Shown here one piece after another: positions 1 through 6,872 of a DNA stretch of 13,476 nucleotides. The stretch covers positions 1 to 13,476 of the forward strand of contig JAQBZA010000043.1 of NCBI GenBank assembly GCA_027622795.1, written 5' to 3'. Below the pieces are notes generated by a model. That model had not been told where the DNA came from, ran no database searches, and was given only the letters and a program-made list of their open reading frames with translations. This DNA is from Planctomycetota bacterium (GTDB lineage Bacteria > Planctomycetota > Planctomycetia > Pirellulales > UBA1268). Each line of letters opens with the position of its first letter. Within the stretch, counting starts at the first letter, position 1. The translations under genes were made by a program, and so were the position numbers.

Positions 1-636
1 GACAGCCTGCGGCTCGCGTATGGCTTCCAGAAGATATCGCTCGCAGAGAAGTCGCATCGCGGTGGTCTGCTGGGGATGGCTGCGGTGCTGACCGCCAGCG
101 CCAATGGTGTCGAGACCTCACCAGTCACCCGTGGTGTCTGGGTGTCGGAGAGCATCCTTGGTATCAGCCCCCCGCCTCCTCCACCCACCGTGCCAGCGAT
201 TGACGCCAACGTGGCGGGTTCGGCGACCATCCGTGAGAAACTGGCGCGCCACAGCCAGGACACGAGTTGCAACACCTGCCACCGGAAAATCGATCCGCTC
301 GGTTTTGGCCTGGAGCGTTTTGATCCGATCGGTCGGTATCGATCCCAGTATCCCAAGAACCAAGGAGGGGTGAAGATCGACGCGTCGGGATGCTTTCCCT
401 CAGGCGAACGCTATGCTGATTTCGCTGAGTTCAAGCAGGCACTGGTCCATCGCTACCGGGAGCGATTTTTCCGCACGCTTGTCGAGCAGTTTCTAACCTA
501 CGCAACGGGCCGGCGGATGGAGCGGGCAGATCAATTTGAGATCGATGCGATCGTAGAGCGTATGCAGCAGCAAGGCGCTGGCCTGCGCTCGCTCGTGGTG
601 GCAGCCCTGACAAGCGAGGTTTTTCGTCGCCCATGA
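1..636 (+). CDS. DUF1588/DUF1585 planctomycete cytochrome-like protein, C-terminal part
   Basis: This is the 3' end of a gene that begins before the window; the frame is open from base 1 and ends at TGA 634-636. The visible 211 residues match the end of the large planctomycete proteins built from DUF1592, DUF1588 and DUF1585 domains. The segment with GGLLGMAAVLTASANG and TSPVTRGVW, the run of six prolines, and CNTCHRKIDPLGFGLERFDP is typical of DUF1588. The CxxCH motif (CNTCH) would bind a c-type heme, which implies export to the periplasm. The last 75 or so residues (FFRTLVEQFLTYATGRR onward) look like DUF1585. The biochemical role of the family is unknown; electron transfer is inferred from the heme motif. 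An ATG at base 76 is internal and not a real start. The family call is firm, the function is not. Confidence 0.88.
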   Translation, partial: DSLRLAYGFQKISLAEKSHRGGLLGMAAVLTASANGVETSPVTRGVWVSESILGISPPPPPPTVPAIDANVAGSATIREKLARHSQDTSCNTCHRKIDPLGFGLERFDPIGRYRSQYPKNQGGVKIDASGCFPSGERYADFAEFKQALVHRYRERFFRTLVEQFLTYATGRRMERADQFEIDAIVERMQQQGAGLRSLVVAALTSEVFRRP

Positions 637-685
637 CTCGCTGCAACGATATCACCATGGATGCCCGAGAGTCTGCCGAATTGCC

Positions 686-1633
686 GTGACACCCATGGTC
701 GACCCTGTTGAAGTCGAGGCAGTCGTGAAGCGGTATGGGACTGCTGTGGCACTTGCTGGCGTCACCCTGCGGGTTGGACGAGGAGAGATCTTTGGCCTGC
801 TTGGGCAAAACGGCGCCGGCAAGACGACGCTCGTGAAAATTCTCCTCGGGATGGTGGCTCCCACAGCGGGTACCGCCCGGCTCCTCGGTATCCCTGTTGG
901 TACACCCTCGGCTCGTCGTGCCGTCGGATACCTGCCCGAAGACCACCGTCTACCCGAGTACCATACAGCCGCATCGCTTCTCGACTGCTATGGAGGGCTG
1001 CAGGGACTGCCGCGGTCGTGGCGGCGGCAGCGGGCTGCGGAACTGATCGAAATGATCGGCTTGGGGCAGGCTCACCGTCTCAAGGTACGGAACTTTTCCA
1101 AAGGAATGAAGCAGCGGCTGGGGCTCGCTCAGGCGCTTCTTCACAGGCCTGACGTGTTGTTTCTTGACGAGCCAACCGACGGCGTCGATCCGATCGGTCG
1201 TAAGCAGATCAGGGATTTGCTGTTGGCGGAGCGCGCGCGGGGCGTGACGATCTTTATCAACAGCCACCTGCTTGGTGAGGTCGAGCAACTCTGCGACCGC
1301 GTGGCGATCCTGCGGAAGGGAAAAGTTGTACGGTCCGGCAGCGTCGTCGAGCTTACGCACAGGCAGCATACGTGGTTGGTGGGCTTCGATCGTCCCGTGC
1401 CGGACTCTTCAACGTGGGCTTCGGCCCATCTTGACCCTCCCGACCGAAATGGAATCTCTCGAGTCCATCTCGCGGATGAAGCGGCCCTTGATCTCTTTTT
1501 GGCAGAGGCCACCGGGCGTGGATTTGCGATTCGCCATCTCCAAAAGGAACGAGGCACGCTGGAGGACTTGTATCTCCAATGCGCCACCGTTCCAATCGGC
1601 CCGCATGTCGCCTCTTCGGTGAGGTGCGGATGA
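686..1633 (+). CDS. ABC transporter ATP-binding protein (ABC-2 exporter type)
   Basis: A 315-residue cytoplasmic ATPase that would power the permease encoded directly downstream. Visible motifs, in order, are Walker A GQNGAGKTT (residues 40-48, Lys46), GYLPED in the Q-loop region (81-86), the ABC signature FSKGMKQRLG (137-146), Walker B DVLFLDE (156-162), D-loop GVDP (166-169) and the switch His194 in NSH. The roughly 100-residue C-terminal extension after the ATPase core is usual for ATPases that pair with ABC-2 permeases. The start is uncertain: GTG 686 is used here, while ATG 695 gives MVDPVEVEAVVKRYG and is equally plausible; neither has a clear Shine-Dalgarno site. The stop overlaps the permease start (ATGA), so the two are almost certainly co-translated. 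The substrate cannot be read from sequence. Confidence 0.93.
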   Translation: MTPMVDPVEVEAVVKRYGTAVALAGVTLRVGRGEIFGLLGQNGAGKTTLVKILLGMVAPTAGTARLLGIPVGTPSARRAVGYLPEDHRLPEYHTAASLLDCYGGLQGLPRSWRRQRAAELIEMIGLGQAHRLKVRNFSKGMKQRLGLAQALLHRPDVLFLDEPTDGVDPIGRKQIRDLLLAERARGVTIFINSHLLGEVEQLCDRVAILRKGKVVRSGSVVELTHRQHTWLVGFDRPVPDSSTWASAHLDPPDRNGISRVHLADEAALDLFLAEATGRGFAIRHLQKERGTLEDLYLQCATVPIGPHVASSVRCG

Positions 1634-3027
1634 TCGGGTGGATGCGGAGTTTCGTGGCCCTCCTCCACGACACATGGCTCGAGTTCATCGACGCCAAAAG
1701 CCTGTGGCTTGTGCTCCTCACAATCGCGGTGCTCTTCGGCGTCGCACTGACGATTCATGGAGAGCCACTGGCGGCGGGAAGAACCTATCTCGATCTTGCC
1801 GCACGCTCACTGTCGGCTGACACGAATGATCTTGACCCGGCTGAGGTGTCACTCCACACGATCGCCACCCGGCTGGACGGATCGATCTCGTGGATTCAGT
1901 CGGCGGAACCGATCGGCCCTGTGATGCAGCCTGCCGATGGCCAGCCTCAGGACGGCCCAAAAACATCATGGCGTGTGACATTGGTGCGCAACACGCTACC
2001 AGTGGTCGGCAAGATGGCCGACACGAACTCGATTGCAGCCCGTTTTGGCCGGGTCGCTGACGGAGAGTTGTGGAGAGTTCATGCGATCCGCGAAACGACA
2101 GCACCGCTGGCAGCACGCCTGGGTAGCCAGCGGTGGGAGATGGTTGTCAACCCGGGACGCGATCTGACGATTCTCTGGCCGCACCGGCTGACGCTTTTTG
2201 GCGACGCCTTGGAACTCACTCCACCGCAGGGAGCACCGCTCGGGCTGGAGGTGTTCATTCTCCAAAAATTGCTGGCAACGGGTCTGGGGGGAACGGCCCT
2301 GTTGCTTGTCAGTGTGGTCATCACGGCGGGCTTCGTGCCGACCATGATCCGCAAGGGCACGCTCGAACTTCTGCTGGCCCGGCCGGTACACCGCTGGCAG
2401 TTGATTCTCGGCAAGTTCATCGCAGCCCTTTTGTTTGTGGCGGGGATGCTCGGCCTGCTGGTGGGAGCCACCTGGGTCGTGACGGGCATCGTCTCAGGCC
2501 TGTGGGCCCCTGGTATCCTACTGGCGGTGGTGAGCCTGCTCCTCTTTTATGGACTGCTCCTGTCAGTCAGCATCTTTGCCGGCACTCTCACTCGCAGTGC
2601 GCCTGCCGCGATGCTGATAGCGGTGGCGTATTGGGCGGTGCTTTTTGTGGTAGGCATCTTGCACGCGCAGGTTGTCGCGAGCCGTGTCCGAGAGGATCTG
2701 ACAGGACGGCCCCGTCCGCTGACCGTCGCCGACGCACTGCGCGGCCGGAGTGATCCTCGCGCTCCGCTGGAGCCACAGAAGCGACCTTTCCATCGAACGG
2801 CTGCCGGACGGATCGTGGAGGCAACGTATCGGGTACTGCCCCATAGTTCCGACCTTGATGCCATGGTTGACCGCCAATTGATGCGGGGCTTTTCGGTTGG
2901 TGGCCGGATGCGACAGGTCCTCGAGAGTGGCGAGTTCTCCTGGCTCGGTGGGATGGGGCTTACGGTGGCCCATGCGACGGCCTTCCTTGCGGCCGCCTGC
3001 GTGATTTTTGGCTCTCGTGATCCGTAA
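1630..3027 (+). CDS. ABC-2 type transporter permease
   Basis: A 465-residue inner-membrane protein, the partner of the preceding ATPase. One membrane segment lies near residues 24-42, followed by about 170 residues of mostly soluble sequence, then hydrophobic segments near 216-240, 258-282, 295-320 and 322-346. A second soluble stretch of about 90 residues precedes a last hydrophobic segment near 440-462. The sequence GTLELLLARPVHRWQLILGK is the hallmark stretch of ABC-2 permeases, just before a transmembrane helix. Start choice: ATG 1630 overlaps the ATPase TGA in an ATGA arrangement and has TGAGG five bases upstream. The frame is open further upstream to ATG 1579, but that would create a 55-base overlap. 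The large loop after the first helix probably faces the periplasm. Cargo is unknown. Confidence 0.9.
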   Translation: MIGWMRSFVALLHDTWLEFIDAKSLWLVLLTIAVLFGVALTIHGEPLAAGRTYLDLAARSLSADTNDLDPAEVSLHTIATRLDGSISWIQSAEPIGPVMQPADGQPQDGPKTSWRVTLVRNTLPVVGKMADTNSIAARFGRVADGELWRVHAIRETTAPLAARLGSQRWEMVVNPGRDLTILWPHRLTLFGDALELTPPQGAPLGLEVFILQKLLATGLGGTALLLVSVVITAGFVPTMIRKGTLELLLARPVHRWQLILGKFIAALLFVAGMLGLLVGATWVVTGIVSGLWAPGILLAVVSLLLFYGLLLSVSIFAGTLTRSAPAAMLIAVAYWAVLFVVGILHAQVVASRVREDLTGRPRPLTVADALRGRSDPRAPLEPQKRPFHRTAAGRIVEATYRVLPHSSDLDAMVDRQLMRGFSVGGRMRQVLESGEFSWLGGMGLTVAHATAFLAAACVIFGSRDP

Positions 3028-3033
3028 GAGGCA

Positions 3034-3052
3034 GCCCCTCTCGGGCGGGGGC
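3034..3052. terminator. Possible bidirectional terminator hairpin
   Basis: A six-pair stem (GCCCCT with GGGGGC, including one G-T pair) around a seven-base loop lies 6 bases after the permease stop and 19 bases beyond the 3' end of the - strand tRNA. It sits where both transcripts should end. There is no T-run on either side, so it is not a canonical intrinsic terminator. Confidence 0.28.
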
Positions 3053-3071
3053 GTCAACGATTTCGTTCCAC

Positions 3072-3145
3072 TACCCCCGGCGGGATTCGAACCCACGACC
3101 TTCGGTTTAGGAAACCGACGCTCTATCCAACTGAGCTACGGGGGC
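3072..3145 (-). tRNA. tRNA-Arg (anticodon CCU)
   Basis: The reverse strand folds into a complete 74-base cloverleaf. The acceptor stem is GCCCCCG/CGGGGGU, the D arm is GCTC-AGTTGGATA-GAGC, the anticodon stem is TCGGT/ACCGA with loop TTCCTAA, the variable loop has five bases, and the T arm is GTGGG-TTCGAAT-CCCGC. The anticodon is CCT at 3109-3111, reading the AGG arginine codon. The A in the D loop fits the arginine identity element. The discriminator base is A and CCA is not encoded. The first pair is a G1-U72 wobble, slightly unusual. The gene stands alone, antisense to its flanking + strand genes. Confidence 0.96.
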
Positions 3146-3222
3146 ATATGCCGGCCCGCGACGAGCCACTGAAAAGGAGTGCCTCATCTCCGAGCAATGA
3201 AAGCATACGCGCTCAACCGGCA

Positions 3223-3239
3223 GCCGGGGTACCCCCGGC
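3223..3239. repeat. GC-rich inverted repeat in the tRNA-glycosyltransferase gap
   Basis: A perfect seven-base stem, GCCGGGG with CCCCGGC, around the loop TAC. It is the clearest of several short inverted repeats in the 3146-3376 interval; others pair ACCGC with GCGGT near 3244-3261 and GCCGG with CCGGY near 3268-3286. I see no convincing coding sequence there. The interval must hold the tRNA promoter on the - strand, but I could not place one. Function unknown; GC-rich background may account for part of it. Confidence 0.35.
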
Positions 3240-3361
3240 CCATACCGCCGGTCGCAGCGGTCCTGCCGGCCGATGATGCCGGTTGTAGCGAGGGCGTCAG
3301 GCTGTTGAACGCACCGCAGCCGCGGGCCCCACGCGGGCGACTGCGTTTCCCCCCGACGACC

Positions 3362-3370
3362 TGCTAGAGT
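3362..3370 (+). promoter_or_regulatory. Possible extended -10 promoter element for the glycosyltransferase gene
   Basis: TGCTAGAGT matches an extended -10 (TGn plus a TATAAT-like hexamer, four of six matches). No good -35 is present 16-18 bases upstream, which extended -10 promoters can tolerate. Only six bases separate the hexamer from ATG 3377, so transcription would begin at or next to the start codon and give a leaderless mRNA. Confidence 0.33.
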
Positions 3371-3376
3371 TCCCGC

Positions 3377-4708
3377 ATGAGCCAGCCTGAGCCCGTGGAC
3401 CATCCCCTTTCCATCTGGATCGTCAACCCACTCGACGACATTCCCGGCGAACACCTGCCCCCCCAACGCGTCTGGTCGCTCGCCCGCCTCCTCGCCTCCC
3501 GCGGTCACGATGTGACGTGGTGGACGGCCACTTGGAGCCATCGCCGGAAGCTCATTCGCTCCGTGCCACTGGGCATCAGAGATGATGAGGGCTTCACCGT
3601 GCGACTGGTGGCCGTGCGGCCTTACGAACGCGACATGTCGCTGGCCCGCTTCGCCAGCCATCGCGACTTCGGCCGCACCTTCGAACGACTTGCTAACGAG
3701 TCGGTCGCCGCCGGCCAACTCAAACGCCCCGACATCATTCTCGCCAGCCTGCCTCCGCTTGACGGTGCTGAAGCAGCCGCCCGTCTCGCCACCCGCCTCG
3801 ACGCCGAGTTTGTCGTCGATATTGGGAATGTCTGGCCCGACTCACTCGAGCCCTCTATTCCCGGCCCTGCGCTCCTGCGGCCCCTCCTGCGGTGGCTGTT
3901 CCTCGGGAGCATGGCCCGCCGCCGCGATTGGCTACTCACAGCCGCCGACGCCGTTGCAGCTACTTCGCTGGATTGCCTCCGCGGCTGCGCCGCTTCTGTC
4001 CGAGCCGATGTGCCCGCGCATGTTGCGGTCCTCGGCGGCTACCCACAGCAATTTCCGCCGCCGCCGCGGATCATCGATCATGTACCCACTGCCGCGGGCA
4101 TGCTGCCTGTGCATGCGGAAGCCGATGCGGCGGCCCAGCCCCTCGCCTGCGTCCATGCGGGCCAGCTTGGCCCCGATGAAGATATCGACACACTCATCGC
4201 GGCCTCGCGACAACTTTCAGCCGCGGGCATTCATGCCACGATCCACATTGCCGGCCGGGGCCAGCACGAAGCCGCCCTCCGGAACGCCGCCGCCGCGAAG
4301 GGATCCTGCCGAATCGTGGCGAATGGCCTCCTCGAACGGCAGGCCTACGTCGACCTCCTCGCCCGGTGCGACGTGGGGCTTGTGCTCGCCAAGCCGGAGT
4401 CGGTGAGAGCGATCCCCGCAGAAGCCTTTGACTACGCGGCCGCTGGCCTGGCCCTCGTGAGCGGCCTGCCGGGGGAACTCGATCAGCACATCAAGGAGGC
4501 TGGAGCTGGACTAGCTTATACGTGTGGCGACCCATCATCGCTCACCCGGGCAATCCGCACGCTCGCCGAGGATCGGTCGCGGCTGGCGATCTGTCGGCAG
4601 GCTGCCCGTCACCTGGCGGAAGCGGTGTTTGATCGTGAGAAGACCATAGCCTCCTATGCGGACTGGCTGCAGGGGCTACAGCTCGGTGAGGCGGCCGATG
4701 CGGGATGA
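3377..4708 (+). CDS. Glycosyltransferase family 4 protein (WbuB-like)
   Basis: A 443-residue putative retaining glycosyltransferase with the GT-B fold, which would move a sugar from a nucleotide-sugar donor onto a lipid-linked or surface glycan acceptor in the cytoplasm. The N-terminal half shows IWIVNPLDDIPGEHLPPQR and SLARLLASRGHDVTWWTATW, the opening typical of WbuB-like GT4 enzymes. DIGNVWPDSLEP near residues 148-159 corresponds to the family's DxxDxWP stretch. The C-terminal donor-binding half contains the EX7E motif ESVRAIPAE (Glu341 and Glu349) followed by AFDYAAAGLALVSG. No membrane segment or signal peptide is evident. ATG 3377 is the first sensible start and has no Shine-Dalgarno site. 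The epimerase gene follows after 40 bases. The donor and acceptor sugars cannot be assigned. Confidence 0.88.
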   Translation: MSQPEPVDHPLSIWIVNPLDDIPGEHLPPQRVWSLARLLASRGHDVTWWTATWSHRRKLIRSVPLGIRDDEGFTVRLVAVRPYERDMSLARFASHRDFGRTFERLANESVAAGQLKRPDIILASLPPLDGAEAAARLATRLDAEFVVDIGNVWPDSLEPSIPGPALLRPLLRWLFLGSMARRRDWLLTAADAVAATSLDCLRGCAASVRADVPAHVAVLGGYPQQFPPPPRIIDHVPTAAGMLPVHAEADAAAQPLACVHAGQLGPDEDIDTLIAASRQLSAAGIHATIHIAGRGQHEAALRNAAAAKGSCRIVANGLLERQAYVDLLARCDVGLVLAKPESVRAIPAEAFDYAAAGLALVSGLPGELDQHIKEAGAGLAYTCGDPSSLTRAIRTLAEDRSRLAICRQAARHLAEAVFDREKTIASYADWLQGLQLGEAADAG

Positions 4709-4722
4709 TGCGTTGACGGCAT

Positions 4723-4740
4723 GACGGGCTAAAGCCCGTC
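4723..4740 (+). terminator. Perfect hairpin between glycosyltransferase and epimerase genes
   Basis: GACGGGC-TAAA-GCCCGTC forms a perfect seven-base stem with a four-base loop, 14 bases after the glycosyltransferase stop and 8 bases before the epimerase ATG. It is followed by CTCCTTTC, a weak pyrimidine tract rather than a T-run. It could act as an attenuator, a processing or stabilising element between two cistrons, or a copy of a dispersed palindromic repeat. Its position would also place the stem against the epimerase ribosome-entry region. Confidence 0.5.
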
Positions 4741-4748
4741 CTCCTTTC

Positions 4749-5672
4749 ATGCGATGCGTTGTGACCGGAGCGAGCGGATTTGTTGGCCGGCATTTGCTGC
4801 GCCGACTGGCAGACCACGGTCACACCGGGATCGCCAGTGGCCGCTCACCACCCACCGATCTGCCGAGAGGCTGGACAGCAGCGGCACGCAACGAACTGCT
4901 GCCCGCCAGGCTTCGTCATTGCGATGTGGTGATCCACTTGGAAGTGAAGCAGCATGTGCCACAGCCGACGGCTGCCGACATCGAGGCCTTCGAGGCTGTG
5001 AACGTGGGCGGCACCCGCGACTGGCTCGAGTGGGCTACTCAAAACGGCGTGCAGCGCTTCGTGCTGACAAGCTCGATCAAGGCCGCCAGCCCCGACAGCC
5101 CCTACGGCCGGTCGAAGGTGCGGGCGGAAACGGCGGTGAGCGAGTGGGCGGCGTCTGATCCCGCGCGGCAGTCCACGATCCTTCGTCTGGCCCCGGTCTA
5201 CGGCCCCGGTAACGAGGCCAACTTGGCGGCGTTTGTAAGGCAGGTGATCGCCGGCTGGCCGTGCCTCGTGGGAGATGGCAGCGTCCGGAAGTCAGTCGTG
5301 TCGGTGGGCAATGTGACGGCTGCGTTGGAATTCGTCGCGTGCCGGGAACGACCAGGCGGCATGATCTTCACAGTGACTGACCCAGCCACGTTGTCACTTC
5401 GAGAACTTGCCATGCTGATTGCCGATCTCGCGGGGAGCCCAACGCCGCGAGGTATTCCGCGGTTTCTGGCGGGATGCGCGGCAGCGCTGGGGGACGTGAT
5501 CGCCGGGATCACCAGCCGCGAGATGCTGCTCACCACGGCCCGGCTGCGGGCGCTCGACGAGGAGAGTGTGTTTTCATCTGGTGACCTCGTGGCCGCTGGG
5601 TTTCGGCACCCGCAGACCACGCAGGATGGGCTGGAGGAGTTGGTCGCCTCGCTCACTCGGGTCCATTCGTGA
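4749..5672 (+). CDS. NAD-dependent epimerase/dehydratase family protein
   Basis: A 307-residue extended short-chain dehydrogenase/reductase acting on a nucleotide sugar. The NAD-binding motif GASGFVG is at residues 7-13, the catalytic residues are in TSS (107-109) and Y119xxxK123 (YGRSK), and LRLAPVYGPGNEANL and VRKSVVSVGNV are typical C-terminal stretches. The SSIK signature resembles the WbpV-type enzymes that handle UDP-sugar intermediates in O-antigen synthesis. Two differences stand out: the stretch between the catalytic Ser and Tyr appears shorter than in WbpV-type enzymes, and the usual HLAAR-HV segment reads HLEVKQHV. The start ATG 4749 begins directly at the Rossmann strand and lacks a Shine-Dalgarno site. 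The 3' end overlaps the convergent sppA gene by 20 bases. The glycosyltransferase upstream suggests a shared glycan pathway; the precise reaction is not assignable. Confidence 0.88.
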   Translation: MRCVVTGASGFVGRHLLRRLADHGHTGIASGRSPPTDLPRGWTAAARNELLPARLRHCDVVIHLEVKQHVPQPTAADIEAFEAVNVGGTRDWLEWATQNGVQRFVLTSSIKAASPDSPYGRSKVRAETAVSEWAASDPARQSTILRLAPVYGPGNEANLAAFVRQVIAGWPCLVGDGSVRKSVVSVGNVTAALEFVACRERPGGMIFTVTDPATLSLRELAMLIADLAGSPTPRGIPRFLAGCAAALGDVIAGITSREMLLTTARLRALDEESVFSSGDLVAAGFRHPQTTQDGLEELVASLTRVHS

Positions 5673-6702
5673 TCAGGGCGGGCCACCATGAGCAGAGATA
5701 CCAGGCTCGCGGCGTTGTCCACTCTGCCACGGCCTCGAGGATTGTCACCTGCCGCGCTCCCGGAACAGTGCCGCCGAGTAATTCGTCGAGCAGCCCCTTT
5801 GGCTTTGTGTATTTCACGACCCGGGCCGAGTCTTTCGTTAGCCCCGCCAGTTCCACCGCGCGATCGACTGCGTCTTCGATGAAGCCGATTCGGTCGACGA
5901 GCCCCACTTCCTTTGCCTGCTCGGCCGTGAAGATCTGTCCGGTCGTAACCGCCGCCAGTTTGTCATCGTCCAGTTTAGGCCGGCCCTGTTTCACGATTGC
6001 CTTGAACCGTGTGAACATCTCGTCAACCAACGACTGCAGGATCTTCCGCTCCCGCTCCTCCAGTTCCGGCGTGCGGTCCTTGGTGGGGCTGAGCATCTCT
6101 TTCAGCGGACCACTGGTAATCGAGTCATCTTCGACATCAAACTTCTTCATGAGTTTCGAGAGGTCGAAATGGGGGATGATCACGCCGATCGATCCTGTCA
6201 GTGTGGCTGGCTCGGCGAAGATCACGTCATCGCGGCCGCCATTGGCCATCGCAATGTAGTAGCCTCCACTGGCCGCGATCCCTCCCATACTCACCACAAC
6301 CGGGAGGTCGCGGGCCTTGGCGAGTTCACTGATGCGGTAGTGAATTTCATCGCTGCCGCTCACCGTACCTCCCGGGGAATCGATCCGCAGTACGATCGCC
6401 TGCACCTCGTCATCGTCAGTGATCTGATCGATCTGCCAGCGGGCAAAGCCGCTTCCCCCCATGATCGGGCCCGAGATGTCAACCACCGCGACCTTCTGCG
6501 AAGCGGTCTTGGAAAGTGAGTGGTACTGCTCGACGACCTTCGTGCCCTTCTGAAAATACTGTGCATTGGCGCCGGCGCTTGCGAGGGCTGAGAGCACCGC
6601 GAAGCCGGCGATGAGCCATGCCGCTCTTGTGCCCCAGCGGCTCCAGAGCGAGCCCTGCTCAAGGATGACGCGGGTGGGTGGCTGCGGCGATTCGGATTGC
6701 AT
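5653..6702 (-). CDS. sppA: Signal peptide peptidase SppA (short, single-domain form)
   Basis: A 349-residue membrane-anchored serine protease of the S49 family that degrades leftover signal peptides in the membrane. One transmembrane segment lies at about residues 26-44, with the protease domain outside. VLRIDSPGGTVSGSDEI (104-120) and the nucleophile Ser145 in GGIAASGGYYIA are clear, and the general base Lys201 lies in SGPLKEM, as in the Ser/Lys dyad of Bacillus SppA. TLTGSIGVI follows the active site as usual. It has a single protease domain, unlike the tandem-domain E. coli enzyme. ATG 6702 has a strong GGAGG at 6711-6715, eight bases upstream, and a sigma70-like promoter. The last 20 bases overlap the epimerase gene tail-to-tail. 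Confidence 0.95.
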   Translation of the reverse strand: MQSESPQPPTRVILEQGSLWSRWGTRAAWLIAGFAVLSALASAGANAQYFQKGTKVVEQYHSLSKTASQKVAVVDISGPIMGGSGFARWQIDQITDDDEVQAIVLRIDSPGGTVSGSDEIHYRISELAKARDLPVVVSMGGIAASGGYYIAMANGGRDDVIFAEPATLTGSIGVIIPHFDLSKLMKKFDVEDDSITSGPLKEMLSPTKDRTPELEERERKILQSLVDEMFTRFKAIVKQGRPKLDDDKLAAVTTGQIFTAEQAKEVGLVDRIGFIEDAVDRAVELAGLTKDSARVVKYTKPKGLLDELLGGTVPGARQVTILEAVAEWTTPRAWYLCSWWPALITNGPE

Positions 6703-6710
6703 CGAAAAAA

Positions 6711-6715
6711 CCTCC
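6711..6715 (-). promoter_or_regulatory. Ribosome binding site of sppA
   Basis: On the - strand GGAGG sits eight bases before ATG 6702. It is one of the few strong Shine-Dalgarno sites in the window and fixes the sppA start. Confidence 0.8.
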
Positions 6716-6731
6716 GGGTTCGTAAGCCCTT

Positions 6732-6761
6732 ATTCTACGCCCTTGGGAGGCGACGTGTCAC
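6732..6761 (-). promoter_or_regulatory. Sigma70-like promoter of sppA
   Basis: Read on the - strand, GTGACA (6761-6756, five of six matches to TTGACA) is followed after 18 bases by TAGAAT (6737-6732, five of six matches to TATAAT). Transcription would start near 6725, leaving a leader of about 20 bases that contains the GGAGG ribosome binding site. The fit of spacing, hexamers and downstream signal makes this the best promoter in the window. Confidence 0.6.
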
Positions 6762-6794
6762 TTCCACCGATCAAGAGCGCGGTGGCAGTTTTCG

Positions 6795-6835
6795 TGGCGG
6801 CCCGTTACCTTTGCGGCAACCGCCAGAGGTGGCGG
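6795..6835 (+). promoter_or_regulatory. Possible alternative hairpins upstream of the isomerase-like gene
   Basis: CCGCCA at 6820-6825 can pair with TGGCGG at 6795-6800 (19-base loop) or with an identical TGGCGG at 6830-6835 (four-base loop GAGG). The two stems exclude each other, and both lie just upstream of the ribosome binding site at 6858-6863. This could be an RNA switch or attenuator, or only GC-rich coincidence. No downstream T-run is present. Confidence 0.28.
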
Positions 6836-6857
6836 CTGAAGACCGGTGACTGTTCGA

Positions 6858-6863
6858 GAGGAG
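6858..6863 (+). promoter_or_regulatory. Ribosome binding site deciding the start at GTG 6873
   Basis: GAGGAG ends nine bases before GTG 6873. It lies inside any reading from the earlier GTG 6846, so it argues for 6873 as the true start. Confidence 0.6.
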
Positions 6864-6872
6864 CGTGACGGC

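Noticed and set aside
3179..3367. 62-residue frame between the tRNA and the glycosyltransferase, with an AAGGAG just before or in its start
   Set aside because: The purine run overlaps the GTG start itself, so it is not a usable ribosome site; composition is Pro/Arg-rich and it lies over GC-rich inverted repeats.
3107..3718. 203-residue - strand reading frame ending PVAQLDRASVS
   Set aside because: It runs antisense to the glycosyltransferase gene and reads through the tRNA-Arg; the PVAQLDRAS tail is a familiar artefact of translating tRNA sequence.
4741..4746. CTCCTT before the epimerase ATG as a ribosome binding site
   Set aside because: It resembles the anti-Shine-Dalgarno sequence rather than its complement, so it cannot recruit the ribosome.
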